Positions 45,001-52,864 of a DNA stretch of 64,000 bases are shown here, piece after piece (position 1 is the stretch's first letter; every line of letters starts with the position of its first letter). The notes beneath the pieces are model-generated. The model saw only the letters and a list, made by a program, of their open reading frames with translations. It made no database searches and had not been told where the DNA came from. Origin of the DNA: Lachnospiraceae bacterium (GTDB lineage: Bacteria > Bacillota > Clostridia > Lachnospirales > Lachnospiraceae); NCBI GenBank assembly GCA_017453065.1, contig JAFTKW010000015.1, positions 411,054 to 475,053 on the forward strand. The letters run 5' to 3'. Made by a program: the position numbers and the translations under genes.

Positions 45001-48000
45001 CAAACGGTAAATTAGCAGCTCACAGCAGTGGAACAGCACAGTTCAACTCAGGCACCGTTATCACTGTACCGGTGGCAGGACCATGTAAGATTACAGTAAC
45101 TGCTTATCAGGGCCAGTATGCTCTTTATACCATCAATGGTGTAGAGGCGGGAACATCTTCTGACAGCACAGAAGTGGAATACACAGGTGAGGCAGGAACT
45201 ATTGATATTGTTTCTACTGGCAGTGCATATATTGCAAGTATTTCTCTTAGCTATCCAGTGAAGGATGTTGAGATTGTTACACAGTCCGTAATGCCTTTTG
45301 TACCAGCAGATGATACCGATGCAAATACAGATGCAGATACAGATGGCGTGCCAAGACGAAATGTGAAAGACAATCTGACTGTAGCACCAGTTGGACAAAA
45401 GTTGAATTTTTCACAGGTTGGCGGTAGTTTTGCAGACAAATTTGCAGATACAGACAATGTATCTTACTATCTGTTCCCTAAGACAGATGGCGCAAATAAA
45501 TTGGAGTTTGACTTGCTCGTAACCGAATCCAAGGCAACAAGCAACTCTGCTGGTTTCTTTGGCGGCGTGTTTACAGACAACTATGTTTATTCTCTTGGTC
45601 TTCGCGCAGGTGGACAGAAGATCAGAGGTATTTATTCCAAGAACGGCGGACTTGCGGGCGGTTCCTTCGCTGGAGCAGGCTCGCCAACGGAAGAGGTAGT
45701 AGGCCTTAACAGACCAATTCACTACGAAATTGAATTTGATACTACAACCAAGAAATACAAAACAAGCATTTCCTTCTTGGATGATGAGGGCGTATTGCAG
45801 ACAAGAAGTTTCTCACAGGGTGCTTTGCAGGAGCCAGATGGAAATGTTCCAACCGAAGTTTACTATGGTTTTGCGCTTGCAAATGTAAGCGTAACTGTTA
45901 CAAATATGGTTTACACAGATGCCAAGGGCAATGTGTTGTATGACCAGAATGCATGTTATTATCCAGTGGGAACTGCTCCTACAGTAAATACTGTAACAGC
46001 TTCTTCCGACAACAAGACTTATGTAGAGCTTAACTGGACCGGTACAGTTGCAGAGGGCGACGCAACTTATGTAGTGGAAGTAAAGGTAAACGATGGAGCT
46101 TGGCAGCAGCTTTCAGAGGATGTGACTGGCTTTAACTATCGTTACGATATTCCAGCAGGCGTTGAGGGAGAGCTATCCTTCCGCGTTTGTGGTCAGCTTG
46201 GTAAAGAAAGTCTTGGTGGAGAAAGAAACGCATACGTGACAATGGCAGAAACCGTTACTGTGAAGGGCGCTTTGACTCAGCCAGTTGTAACAATTGAGGC
46301 GCAGGTGGCAGACGATGATGCGACCACAGGTGCTATTGTGCTTGATTGGCAGGATGTGGAAAATGCTGAGTACTATCAGGTATTCCGCTATTCCTATGAT
46401 CAAGGCGCAGAAGGAGCACAGTGTATCGCAAGTAAGGTGACAGCATCTGCTTATACAGATACCACTGCAAAGGTAGATATGCCTTATTACTACTATGTAC
46501 AGGCAATGGCTCCATCTATTGACAACGAGAGCCCTGTTTCTAAGACTGTTTGGAATGTGGTAACCACCAAGCGTGATGGAAATCAGGTAATCTATGGTAT
46601 GGAGACAGAGGATATCTTCCTTACCAAGAAAGCTTACGACACTGTATTCACAGGTGAAGCTACTGTAGAAGGCTTGGTTTATGCAGAAGGTACACTGAAA
46701 GTTCTGGTAAATGGAACTAAGGTGAGCGAAAAGGATATGGAAGAAGGCCAGAGCTTTGCTTTAACTTTGACTCTTGAAGAGGGAAGAAATGATGTAGAAC
46801 TTATCTTAGTAAAAGAAGATGAGACTACTAGAAGAGCACTGAACTTTGTATATCTGACAAACTACGATTATGTGGTAGACGCTTCCTTTGAAGGAAACGA
46901 TGGCGATCTTAATGACAATGGAATTCCAGTTTACAAGACCGTTCAGGCAGCAGTGGACGCTGTGCCTGCAGACAATGCCGATTCCAAGGTAATCTTGGTA
47001 ATGGCTGGAAGCTATGAAGAGAGATTGGTAGTGTCAACTCCATACATCTCACTTATTGGTCAGGACCGTGAAAATACATTAATCCACTGCTATCCAGGAG
47101 AACTTGGAACCAATTATGAAGCAGGCGGAGATATGGACAAGAGATGTGCTACCTATATCAAGTCTGCTGCAAAAGGATTTAGCGCAGAGAACATTTCCTT
47201 TGCAAACGACTATGTATATGGCACAAACGATGGAAAGAGTAACAAATCTGCAGATGCAATTCGTGTGGAAGCGGATGGCTCTACCTTTGTAAATGTTAAG
47301 TTTACAGGCGTGCAGGATACTTTGTATATGCACAGCGGATATCAGTATTATGAGAAGTGCTTGATTGAAGGTTTGGTAGATTATATCTATTCTGGTGATG
47401 CAGCAAGATCTGTATTCTATGACTGTGAACTTAGATTTGTCTATGAACCAACTAAGACTTCTGGTTATGTTTGTGCTCCTAAGACAGCAGCAAGTGCAGA
47501 ATACGGTCTGGTATTCTTGAACTGTGCAATTACAGCTGAGGAAGGCTGCAATGGCAATGGCTATCTCCTTGCAAGACCTTGGGGCGCAGATGCTTATATT
47601 GCATGGATTAACTGTTACATGGGAAAGGTAATCTATGAACTTGCTCCTTATGGAGATATGAGCGGAAACCTTCATGAAGATGCAAGATTCTTTGAATACG
47701 GCACCTTTGGACCAGCGTTCCTTGTGAATGAAGACAGACGTCAGGTTTCTGAAAGCAAGGCAGAGGAATTTGAAGACAGACAGAAGACTGGCGTAAGCAA
47801 CATGAACAGCCTGTCTAGAGATCACTATGTAGGTGATATCGTGACAGACATTGAAAATGCATTTGACAATAGAGTACCTAACGATGATAAGTACCTCTGG
47901 AGTGACAGCAAAGACGATGGATTTGCAATTTTCAAACAGGAAGGTTATGCAAGCTACTATGAGGTAACTGGTGGCGGACTCTTAAAGGAAAGCAACAGCA

Positions 48001-50291
48001 ATTACTATGAAGTAGAAACTGCAGAGCAGTTCTTGGATGCGCTTTTGAAGATCAAAGAAACTGGGAAAGATTCTGTAATCGAACTTCAGGCAGATATCAA
48101 TTTAGGCTGCAATGAAGTGAAGAACTTCAGTTACTACAGTGGTAAGAAATTGCTGACAGCATATTCTGCTCAGGCACTTACGCATCCTACTTTGATTGAA
48201 AGTGGTGTTTCTAAGCTGAACCTCGAGAATATGGCTAACTTGACCATCTTCTCCAAGAATGGTGCATCTATCAAGCATGCAAACATTACTATCAAGAAGT
48301 CAGAGAATATCATCATCAGAAACATTAAGTTTGACGAACTCTGGGAGTGGGATGAAGCAACTGGCGGAGACTATGATAGAAACGACTGGGATTACATGAC
48401 TTTGGATCAGGGTACAAACGGTGTATGGATTGACCACTGTACCTTCTACAAAGCATACGACGGTATCGTAGATATCAAGAACCCAGATCCAACAAATTAT
48501 GTGACTATCTCCTGGTGTGAATTCCTGCCAGGTAGTGAAAACGATACTTTCTTCAATGCTATGATGGAAGAGATTTATGCAAATCCTGCAGATTACCCAA
48601 CCTATCAGGCAATGCAGAAAGCAGGTATGACAGAATACCAGATTTATATGTACGCTTATGGTCAGAAGAAGACACACCTCTTTGGGCAGTCTGACGATGC
48701 AGTAAGCGCGAAGGGAATTAAGACTACCCTTGCAAACAACTATTATTTCAATTCTATGGACAGAATGCCAAGACTTCGCTATGGAGATACTCATGTTTAC
48801 AACTGTATCATGGACTCCCAGCAGCTTCTCAACATTCGCTTGTCTATCAAGAATGAAAATTATGCGAAGAAGGTTGTAAGCAACGGCGCAGCATCTACCA
48901 ATGGTGCACAGGTACTTTTGCAGAACTGTTATATCAACGGTATCCAGAATGCACTGAACTCTGGTAACGGCTCCAGCCCATCTGGATACATCAATGCTAT
49001 TGACAGCTTGTACTACATGGATGGCAAATTGACGAAGCTTGAACCTAAGGTTAATACTACAAAAGCAGGAGAACCACTTTTGGTTCTGGATGCAGAAAAC
49101 TTCCTTGCATCCCTTCCTTATTCAGAGTATAACCTGTATGATGCTGAGGATCTTTACAGCGTAGTGGTACCTCGCTCTGGTGCTGGCAAAGTGCAGATGT
49201 CTACTTTGCAGTGGCTCAAGACTTCTTACAATGTAGAAGAAGCAGAAGCAGAGAACCCAGGTGGTGCCATTGAAATTCCTAAGATAGAAGTAGAAATTAT
49301 TCCTTCTGAGAAGCTAGAAGAAAAACTGGATGAAGTTCTGGAAAGTCTGCCAACAGAAGTAAAAGATCAAATCAATGACAAGGTGAAGGATACTCTTGGT
49401 AAAGAGATTGAGTCTGCAAAGGATTTGATTGACTTTATGGAGAAGAAACTTACCGAAGATAAGGGTGCAACAGATATTGTACCTGGTATCAAGGTAGAAC
49501 AGACTACTATCACTGAAGTGAAGATTAAGATCGAAGTAGACGGACAGTTTGTGGAAATCACAGAAGAAAATAAAGCGGATTTCCCTGCGGAAGGTGTTGA
49601 TGTAGTCATTCCTTATCCAGCTGGTGTAGACAAAGACAAGTTTGACTTTGTCATCGGACACTTGGTAGTACTTGGCTGCAATGGCAAAGTGGCTGGAGAT
49701 ATGGAATACTTCAATCCTACTGAGACAGACGAAGGTCTGCTGATTAAGATTTACAGCGCATCTCCATTTATCGTGGGCTACAAGGCATCCAGCACTGGTA
49801 ATACGGGCGGAAACAGCAGTAGCAGTGGAAACACAAATACCGGTAGTGGAAATGTAGGTGGAAATACAGAGGAGGGTACTGGCGATGCAGAGGTAAGCCA
49901 GACACCTAGCACAGGTAACACAACTAATGATCCAAAAGCTCCTTCTAACGAAAAGAAGCAGGATGCAGAGGATCAGCAGGTAACAGAAACTCCACAGGAT
50001 ACCGTAAAGGATACTGAGGAAGTAACGGATACAGATACTGCAAAACCAGAAGGCGATCAGACTGCAGAAACTGGCAAAGATTCTGTGACAGAAATCGAAG
50101 ATGTACAGACTCCTGGTGGACAGCCAGAGTTAGATCCTATGAATCCAAACTTGGACGGCGTTCAGGGTACTGTGGTTGCAGCTGTAACAGGTGTAAACTG
50201 GATTGTAGTTGCTATCTTACTGGTGGTTGGTTTCGGCGCAGCTGCGATTGTGGTTAGCGTGATATGGAAAAGCCGCAAAGAGGATATGTAG
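42033..50291 (+). CDS. Giant cell-surface pectinase: pectin methylesterase (CE8) plus pectate lyase (PL1)
   Basis: A 2752-residue protein with a signal peptide (about 1-35, ending VYASE). Four copies of an unclassified 105-residue module lie at about 47-150, 215-326, 412-523 and 962-1075; Thr-Glu-Gly-Gly linkers join the first three. FnIII-like domains lie at about 691-786, 1315-1410 and 1415-1515. The CE8 domain (about 1617-1910) has VQDTLYMH, LVDYIYSG (D1783) and LLARPWG. The PL1 domain (about 1991-2376) has WIDHCTF and RMPRLRYGD. A low-complexity stretch precedes a membrane helix (about 2717-2742) and a KSRKEDM tail; no LPxTG is visible. It should bind, de-esterify and cleave pectin at the surface. 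Confidence 0.93.
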   Translation: MLRKFYKKKVNQLFAWLLVGVMTISTVGVTPVYASEADGQDGSTVTTYDFAVSFDAIEGTTGELNGVVVDATAGKFSPNGCCAQFNAGTVLKIPVTGASTLTVEAHSGGYALYTINGVQAGTDNAVTEVEYTGEAGHVEIVSTGSAYIKSVTVTTKATTSSESDGTGSTEGGETTEGGTTEGGTTEDDTTEDGTTEGGATEGGATEGGETTEIPTSWSFAVDFTKIEGTTGEYNGILVDATNGKLSPNGGQSAQFNAGTILKVPVAGPCVLAVEGHAGQYALYTINGVQASTDNAVTEVEYTGEAGYVEIVSTGSAYIKSITVTAKEAGSEGGSTEGGTAEGGTTEGGTTEGGTTEGGTTEGGTTEGGTTEGDTTEGGTTEGDTTEGDTTEGGTTEGDTTEGGTTEGGTTETPTSWDFAVSFTKIEGTTGDYNGLVVDATSGKLSPNGCCAQFNKGTILKVPVLGPCTLTVEAHAGNYALYTINGEAASTAEAISVVEYTGVAGYVEIVSTGGAYIKSIALKYPEVTQKTYILNVADLTAEKVATAYNAGTDDYFVINPENTIEAKGGKSFTVNGTEISVSSRLKTGGDGKTNKKSIGISVTNGWTADITVCVASSSGSADAQLVLFDANGDVISGTVCFVERGVATVAEIKDVPAGTYYIGSKKATTEATVTGACNIYYIQVVENVASALPKVSSVTAVADAADTTGKTVVVSFTGSVGEADTEYIVEASKDGSKWIKVGAADGTAASGSVTVDLSAKGLGYGDWQFRVSGSNKVVASETISYKAATYTLTGTYTNGLGDEANLLTDIVFTAPSSSYYEIPKTVIDTEAGTYSVVLEKGTAYTMAAVGVDEYSLITPAKSFTYSADTTLDLEFKKKVFYPITISFGSTPDLSDLDLTLTFTHEDGAVYNYDSIEGIALRDGKYSVTIGGDMERMAYDINTGATLTVEGAAVNHAITFKELTSWSFGPSDFTGKIEKATGWFKGLYVDATNGKLAAHSSGTAQFNSGTVITVPVAGPCKITVTAYQGQYALYTINGVEAGTSSDSTEVEYTGEAGTIDIVSTGSAYIASISLSYPVKDVEIVTQSVMPFVPADDTDANTDADTDGVPRRNVKDNLTVAPVGQKLNFSQVGGSFADKFADTDNVSYYLFPKTDGANKLEFDLLVTESKATSNSAGFFGGVFTDNYVYSLGLRAGGQKIRGIYSKNGGLAGGSFAGAGSPTEEVVGLNRPIHYEIEFDTTTKKYKTSISFLDDEGVLQTRSFSQGALQEPDGNVPTEVYYGFALANVSVTVTNMVYTDAKGNVLYDQNACYYPVGTAPTVNTVTASSDNKTYVELNWTGTVAEGDATYVVEVKVNDGAWQQLSEDVTGFNYRYDIPAGVEGELSFRVCGQLGKESLGGERNAYVTMAETVTVKGALTQPVVTIEAQVADDDATTGAIVLDWQDVENAEYYQVFRYSYDQGAEGAQCIASKVTASAYTDTTAKVDMPYYYYVQAMAPSIDNESPVSKTVWNVVTTKRDGNQVIYGMETEDIFLTKKAYDTVFTGEATVEGLVYAEGTLKVLVNGTKVSEKDMEEGQSFALTLTLEEGRNDVELILVKEDETTRRALNFVYLTNYDYVVDASFEGNDGDLNDNGIPVYKTVQAAVDAVPADNADSKVILVMAGSYEERLVVSTPYISLIGQDRENTLIHCYPGELGTNYEAGGDMDKRCATYIKSAAKGFSAENISFANDYVYGTNDGKSNKSADAIRVEADGSTFVNVKFTGVQDTLYMHSGYQYYEKCLIEGLVDYIYSGDAARSVFYDCELRFVYEPTKTSGYVCAPKTAASAEYGLVFLNCAITAEEGCNGNGYLLARPWGADAYIAWINCYMGKVIYELAPYGDMSGNLHEDARFFEYGTFGPAFLVNEDRRQVSESKAEEFEDRQKTGVSNMNSLSRDHYVGDIVTDIENAFDNRVPNDDKYLWSDSKDDGFAIFKQEGYASYYEVTGGGLLKESNSNYYEVETAEQFLDALLKIKETGKDSVIELQADINLGCNEVKNFSYYSGKKLLTAYSAQALTHPTLIESGVSKLNLENMANLTIFSKNGASIKHANITIKKSENIIIRNIKFDELWEWDEATGGDYDRNDWDYMTLDQGTNGVWIDHCTFYKAYDGIVDIKNPDPTNYVTISWCEFLPGSENDTFFNAMMEEIYANPADYPTYQAMQKAGMTEYQIYMYAYGQKKTHLFGQSDDAVSAKGIKTTLANNYYFNSMDRMPRLRYGDTHVYNCIMDSQQLLNIRLSIKNENYAKKVVSNGAASTNGAQVLLQNCYINGIQNALNSGNGSSPSGYINAIDSLYYMDGKLTKLEPKVNTTKAGEPLLVLDAENFLASLPYSEYNLYDAEDLYSVVVPRSGAGKVQMSTLQWLKTSYNVEEAEAENPGGAIEIPKIEVEIIPSEKLEEKLDEVLESLPTEVKDQINDKVKDTLGKEIESAKDLIDFMEKKLTEDKGATDIVPGIKVEQTTITEVKIKIEVDGQFVEITEENKADFPAEGVDVVIPYPAGVDKDKFDFVIGHLVVLGCNGKVAGDMEYFNPTETDEGLLIKIYSASPFIVGYKASSTGNTGGNSSSSGNTNTGSGNVGGNTEEGTGDAEVSQTPSTGNTTNDPKAPSNEKKQDAEDQQVTETPQDTVKDTEEVTDTDTAKPEGDQTAETGKDSVTEIEDVQTPGGQPELDPMNPNLDGVQGTVVAAVTGVNWIVVAILLVVGFGAAAIVVSVIWKSRKEDM
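43024..43263 (+). repeat. Tandem 15-bp coding repeats (Thr-Glu-Gly-Gly-Thr linker)
   Basis: About 16 in-frame units encode TEGGT or TEGDT, linking surface modules 2 and 3; a shorter set lies at 42535-42660 between modules 1 and 2. Several neighbouring units are identical or nearly so, so slippage could change linker length without a frameshift. Confidence 0.9.
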
Positions 50292-50325
50292 TGGGGACTC
50301 ATAAATCATAATAATAGATACCTCA

Positions 50326-50366
50326 AAAAGGGAGTGTTCTGGTGAAAGCCAGACGCTCCTTTTTTG
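50326..50366 (+). terminator. Rho-independent terminator after the pectinase gene
   Basis: GAGTGTTCTGG (50332-50342) pairs with CCAGACGCTC (50349-50358) allowing wobble, then CTTTTTT. Confidence 0.8.
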
Positions 50367-50400
50367 TGATGGCGACGAGGCGAGCGAATCTCGCTCTGAT
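50361..50400 (+). repeat. Post-terminator repeat element, copy 2
   Basis: Starts in the terminator T-run: TTTTTGTGATGGCGACGAGG, then a small hairpin GAGCGA/TCGCTC (50382-50387/50391-50396). It shares its core and GCGAATCTCG words with the element at 1088-1206. Confidence 0.55.
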
Positions 50401-50432
50401 GACAAAGATATTGGGAAGCAGCTTAATCAAAA

Positions 50433-50462
50433 GCATAAATGACTGGGTTTTGGCGCATACTA
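50433..50462 (+). promoter_or_regulatory. Sigma G-like promoter of spoVAD
   Basis: GCATA (50433-50437), 18-base spacer, CATACTA (50456-50462): every position agrees with the forespore sigma G consensus. It is 24 bases before the spoVAD start. Confidence 0.7.
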
Positions 50463-50485
50463 AGGAAAAAATAAGGAGCGATAGT

Positions 50486-51553
50486 ATGCATAGAGGAAAA
50501 CAAAGTATTGAATTGACTAATCCAGTATATATCATAGGTCACGCCAGTGTTGTTGGAAGCAAAGAAGGAGAGGGCCCTTTGGGAAAGCTCTTTGATATGG
50601 TTGGCAGTGATGATATGTTTGGTGCTGAAAGCTGGGAAGAGGCGGAAAGCACACTTCAAAAAGATGCGGTTTATCTGGCGGTGAAAAAAGCAGGACTGAA
50701 TGTGGAGGACTTGGATCTGATTTATGCTGGTGACCTGCTTGGTCAATCCATTGCCAGCGCCTTTGGAATCAAGGAATATGCTATTCCTTTGATGGGGGTG
50801 TTTGGAGCCTGCTCCACCTGTGGTGAAACACTTCTGCTGGGGAGTATGGCTGTTGCAGGAGGCTTTGCGAATAAGGTGGCTTGTGTTACGTCCAGTCATT
50901 TTGCAAGTGCCGAAAAAGAATTTCGTTATCCCCTGGCTTATGGAAGTCAGAGGCCTTTGTCTGCCACATGGACGGTCACGGGAAGTGGAGCGTTTGTGCT
51001 TGCCTCACAGCAAAAAAATGGCGGGGAGACGGAAGACCAGTGCGACCAGCAAATGAATGCCTGCAAGTGTGGTAAGCCAGACGCCATGATTGTGGGCGGA
51101 ACCATAGGAAGAGTGGTGGATTTTGGATTGAAGGACTCCTTTAATATGGGAGCTTGTATGGCCCCAGCGGCGGCAGATACCATTTTTAATCATTTTCAGG
51201 ATTTCCAAAGAACACCAGAGGATTATGACAAAATAATCACTGGAGACTTAGGCAATGTGGGGCAGAAGATTTTGATAGACCTATTGCGAGAGAAGGGATT
51301 TGATATTAGCCAAAAGCACATGGACTGTGGCATGGAAATTTTCAATCCGGACAAACAGGATACTCACGCAGGAGGCTCTGGCTGTGGTTGCTGTGCATCC
51401 ACTTTATCTGCTCTTATTTTGCGAAATATCAAAGAAGGCGAGTGGAAAAGAGTGCTTTTTGTACCCACAGGCGCTTGGTTTAGTAAGACTAGTTACAACG
51501 AGGGAAAAGCAGTGCCAGCCATTGCTCACGCTGTGGTAATAGAACAAGTCTGA
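50486..51553 (+). CDS. spoVAD: Stage V sporulation protein AD
   Basis: A 355-residue thiolase-fold protein. SpoVAD binds dipicolinic acid and helps import it into the forespore. The family hallmarks are YIIGHASVVGSKEGEGPLG, MGVFGACSTCGETLLLG, TSSHFASAEKEFRYPLAYG and GDLGNVGQKI. The usual length is about 340; a Gln/Cys-rich insert near 175-190 (CDQQMNACKCGK) explains the extra. ATG 50486 has AAGGAG 7 bases upstream. It lies alone here, 35 kb from spoVAA-AB-AC, with its own sigma G-like promoter. Confidence 0.94.
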   Translation: MHRGKQSIELTNPVYIIGHASVVGSKEGEGPLGKLFDMVGSDDMFGAESWEEAESTLQKDAVYLAVKKAGLNVEDLDLIYAGDLLGQSIASAFGIKEYAIPLMGVFGACSTCGETLLLGSMAVAGGFANKVACVTSSHFASAEKEFRYPLAYGSQRPLSATWTVTGSGAFVLASQQKNGGETEDQCDQQMNACKCGKPDAMIVGGTIGRVVDFGLKDSFNMGACMAPAAADTIFNHFQDFQRTPEDYDKIITGDLGNVGQKILIDLLREKGFDISQKHMDCGMEIFNPDKQDTHAGGSGCGCCASTLSALILRNIKEGEWKRVLFVPTGAWFSKTSYNEGKAVPAIAHAVVIEQV

Positions 51554-51661
51554 AAGTAAATGGGAAGCCATAGGAAAGTGATTTGAAAGTGGTCCTTGCG
51601 CTTGAAACTCCTCCCTAGATGGAGTAGAATAGAATGGAAAAAGACAAAGGAAGTGGATATC

Positions 51662-51892
51662 ATGAGAACCATGTTATTTAAAATGGAAAGACAAGGCTTG
51701 CTGGAAGTAGGACAGAAAGTAACAGTGACAGAGGGTGTTTTGCCCAGTAACTATTACTATACCATAGACCCAGCTTTGGCGATGTCGGGAAATATACCTT
51801 TTCCGCAGCGCATGCTTGCAAGGGAAGGCGTTGTCACCAACATTGAGGAAAATGACAGAGGGTTCTATGTGACCGCTGAATTTGATGAATAG
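51662..51892 (+). CDS. Small conserved-looking protein, unknown function
   Basis: A 76-residue protein whose best start is ATG 51662 (AAGGAAG upstream); a further 22 residues could be added at 51596. It has the words LEVGQKVTVTEGVLPSNYYYTIDP and REGVVTNIEENDRGFYVTAEFDE, suggesting a small beta-barrel, SH3-like fold. It is 13 bases before ridA and may be cotranscribed with it. I do not recognise the family. Confidence 0.6.
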   Translation: MRTMLFKMERQGLLEVGQKVTVTEGVLPSNYYYTIDPALAMSGNIPFPQRMLAREGVVTNIEENDRGFYVTAEFDE

Positions 51893-51905
51893 GGAGGATA
51901 AATAT

Positions 51906-52286
51906 ATGTTAAAGAAGATTTCAACAGACAAGGCTCCAGCAGCCATTGGACCATATTCTCAGGGAATTGTAGCTGGGGATTTCCTTTTTGCATCAGGACA
52001 GATTCCAATCAATCCTGCTACGGGAGAGATTGAAGGAGAAGGAATCGAAGCGCAGGCAGAACTTGTAATGAAAAACATCGGTGGCCTTTTAGAGGCTGCA
52101 GGCACAGACTACAGTCAGGTAGTGAAGACCAGCTGCTTCTTGGCAGATATGGGTGACTTCGCTGCATTCAATGGTGTATATGCAAAGTATTTTACTGAAA
52201 AACCAGCAAGAAGCTGTGTAGCGGTAAAGACACTGCCAAAGAACGTGCTCTGTGAAGTGGAAGTAATCGCATATTTAGGTAAATAA
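51906..52286 (+). CDS. ridA: RidA family reactive imine/enamine deaminase
   Basis: A 126-residue YjgF/YER057c/UK114 protein, the normal length. RidA hydrolyses reactive 2-aminoacrylate-type imines formed by PLP enzymes. Motifs APAAIGPYSQG, FASGQIP, KTSCFLADMGDFAAFN, and the catalytic Arg and Glu in EKPARSCVAV and CEVEVIA are present. ATG 51906 follows GGGAGGA. It is cotranscribed with the small protein upstream and ends at a hairpin. Confidence 0.95.
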   Translation: MLKKISTDKAPAAIGPYSQGIVAGDFLFASGQIPINPATGEIEGEGIEAQAELVMKNIGGLLEAAGTDYSQVVKTSCFLADMGDFAAFNGVYAKYFTEKPARSCVAVKTLPKNVLCEVEVIAYLGK

Positions 52287-52295
52287 ATCAGTAGT

Positions 52296-52333
52296 AGCTT
52301 TGGCTATCTGGAGGGTAGCCAAAGCTTCTTGTT
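52296..52333 (+). terminator. Hairpin terminator after ridA
   Basis: AGCTTTGGCTA (52296-52306) pairs with TAGCCAAAGCT (52316-52326), followed by TCTTGTTTG, a weak T-run. Confidence 0.6.
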
Positions 52334-52351
52334 TGTACAGATGAGGTTATT

Positions 52352-52864
52352 ATGAACAATGTAGTTTTGATAGGTATGCCTGGAGCGGGCAAAAGCACAG
52401 TAGGTGTAGTTCTGGCTAAGGCTTTAGGCTATACTTTTATAGATTCGGACTTAGTGATTCAGCAGCAGACAGGTAAACTTCTTCATGAACTGATTTCTGC
52501 TCATGGAGTGGAGGGCTTTTGGCAGATTGAAAGTGATGTCAATGCCTCTTATCAAGTTTCCCAGGCTGTGATTGCCACTGGAGGAAGTGTCTGCTATGAG
52601 CCAGAAGCTATGGCGCATTTAAGCAAGATTGGCACAGTGGTGTACTTGAAATTGACTTACGAGGAAATTGAAGACCGACTGGGCGATTTAAACGCCAGAG
52701 GCGTTACCATGAGAGAGGGGCAAAATCTAATGGATTTATATCAGGAAAGAACTCCTCTATACGAACAATATGCCCATTTGGTAGTGGAGTGCGATGGCCT
52801 GAAGATTCGTGAGATTGTGGCTCGGATTACAAAAGAATTGACTGGAGAAGCGAGTTATGAATAG
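52352..52864 (+). CDS. Shikimate kinase-like protein
   Basis: A 170-residue P-loop kinase of the AroK family by shape: Walker A GMPGAGKST, FIDSDLVI with the metal Asp, and ERTPLYEQYA in the C-terminal part. However, the shikimate-binding Arg of the FRxxE motif is Trp here (GFWQIE), and the usual GGG is reduced to GGS. True shikimate phosphorylation is therefore doubtful. It overlaps the next gene by 8 bases. A role in sugar or metabolite phosphorylation is an alternative. Confidence 0.7.
   Translation: MNNVVLIGMPGAGKSTVGVVLAKALGYTFIDSDLVIQQQTGKLLHELISAHGVEGFWQIESDVNASYQVSQAVIATGGSVCYEPEAMAHLSKIGTVVYLKLTYEEIEDRLGDLNARGVTMREGQNLMDLYQERTPLYEQYAHLVVECDGLKIREIVARITKELTGEASYE

Noticed and set aside
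49800-50291. Sortase LPxTG anchor at the end of the pectinase
   Set aside because: The tail has Thr/Gly-rich low-complexity sequence, a membrane helix and basic residues, but no LPxTG or close variant was found.
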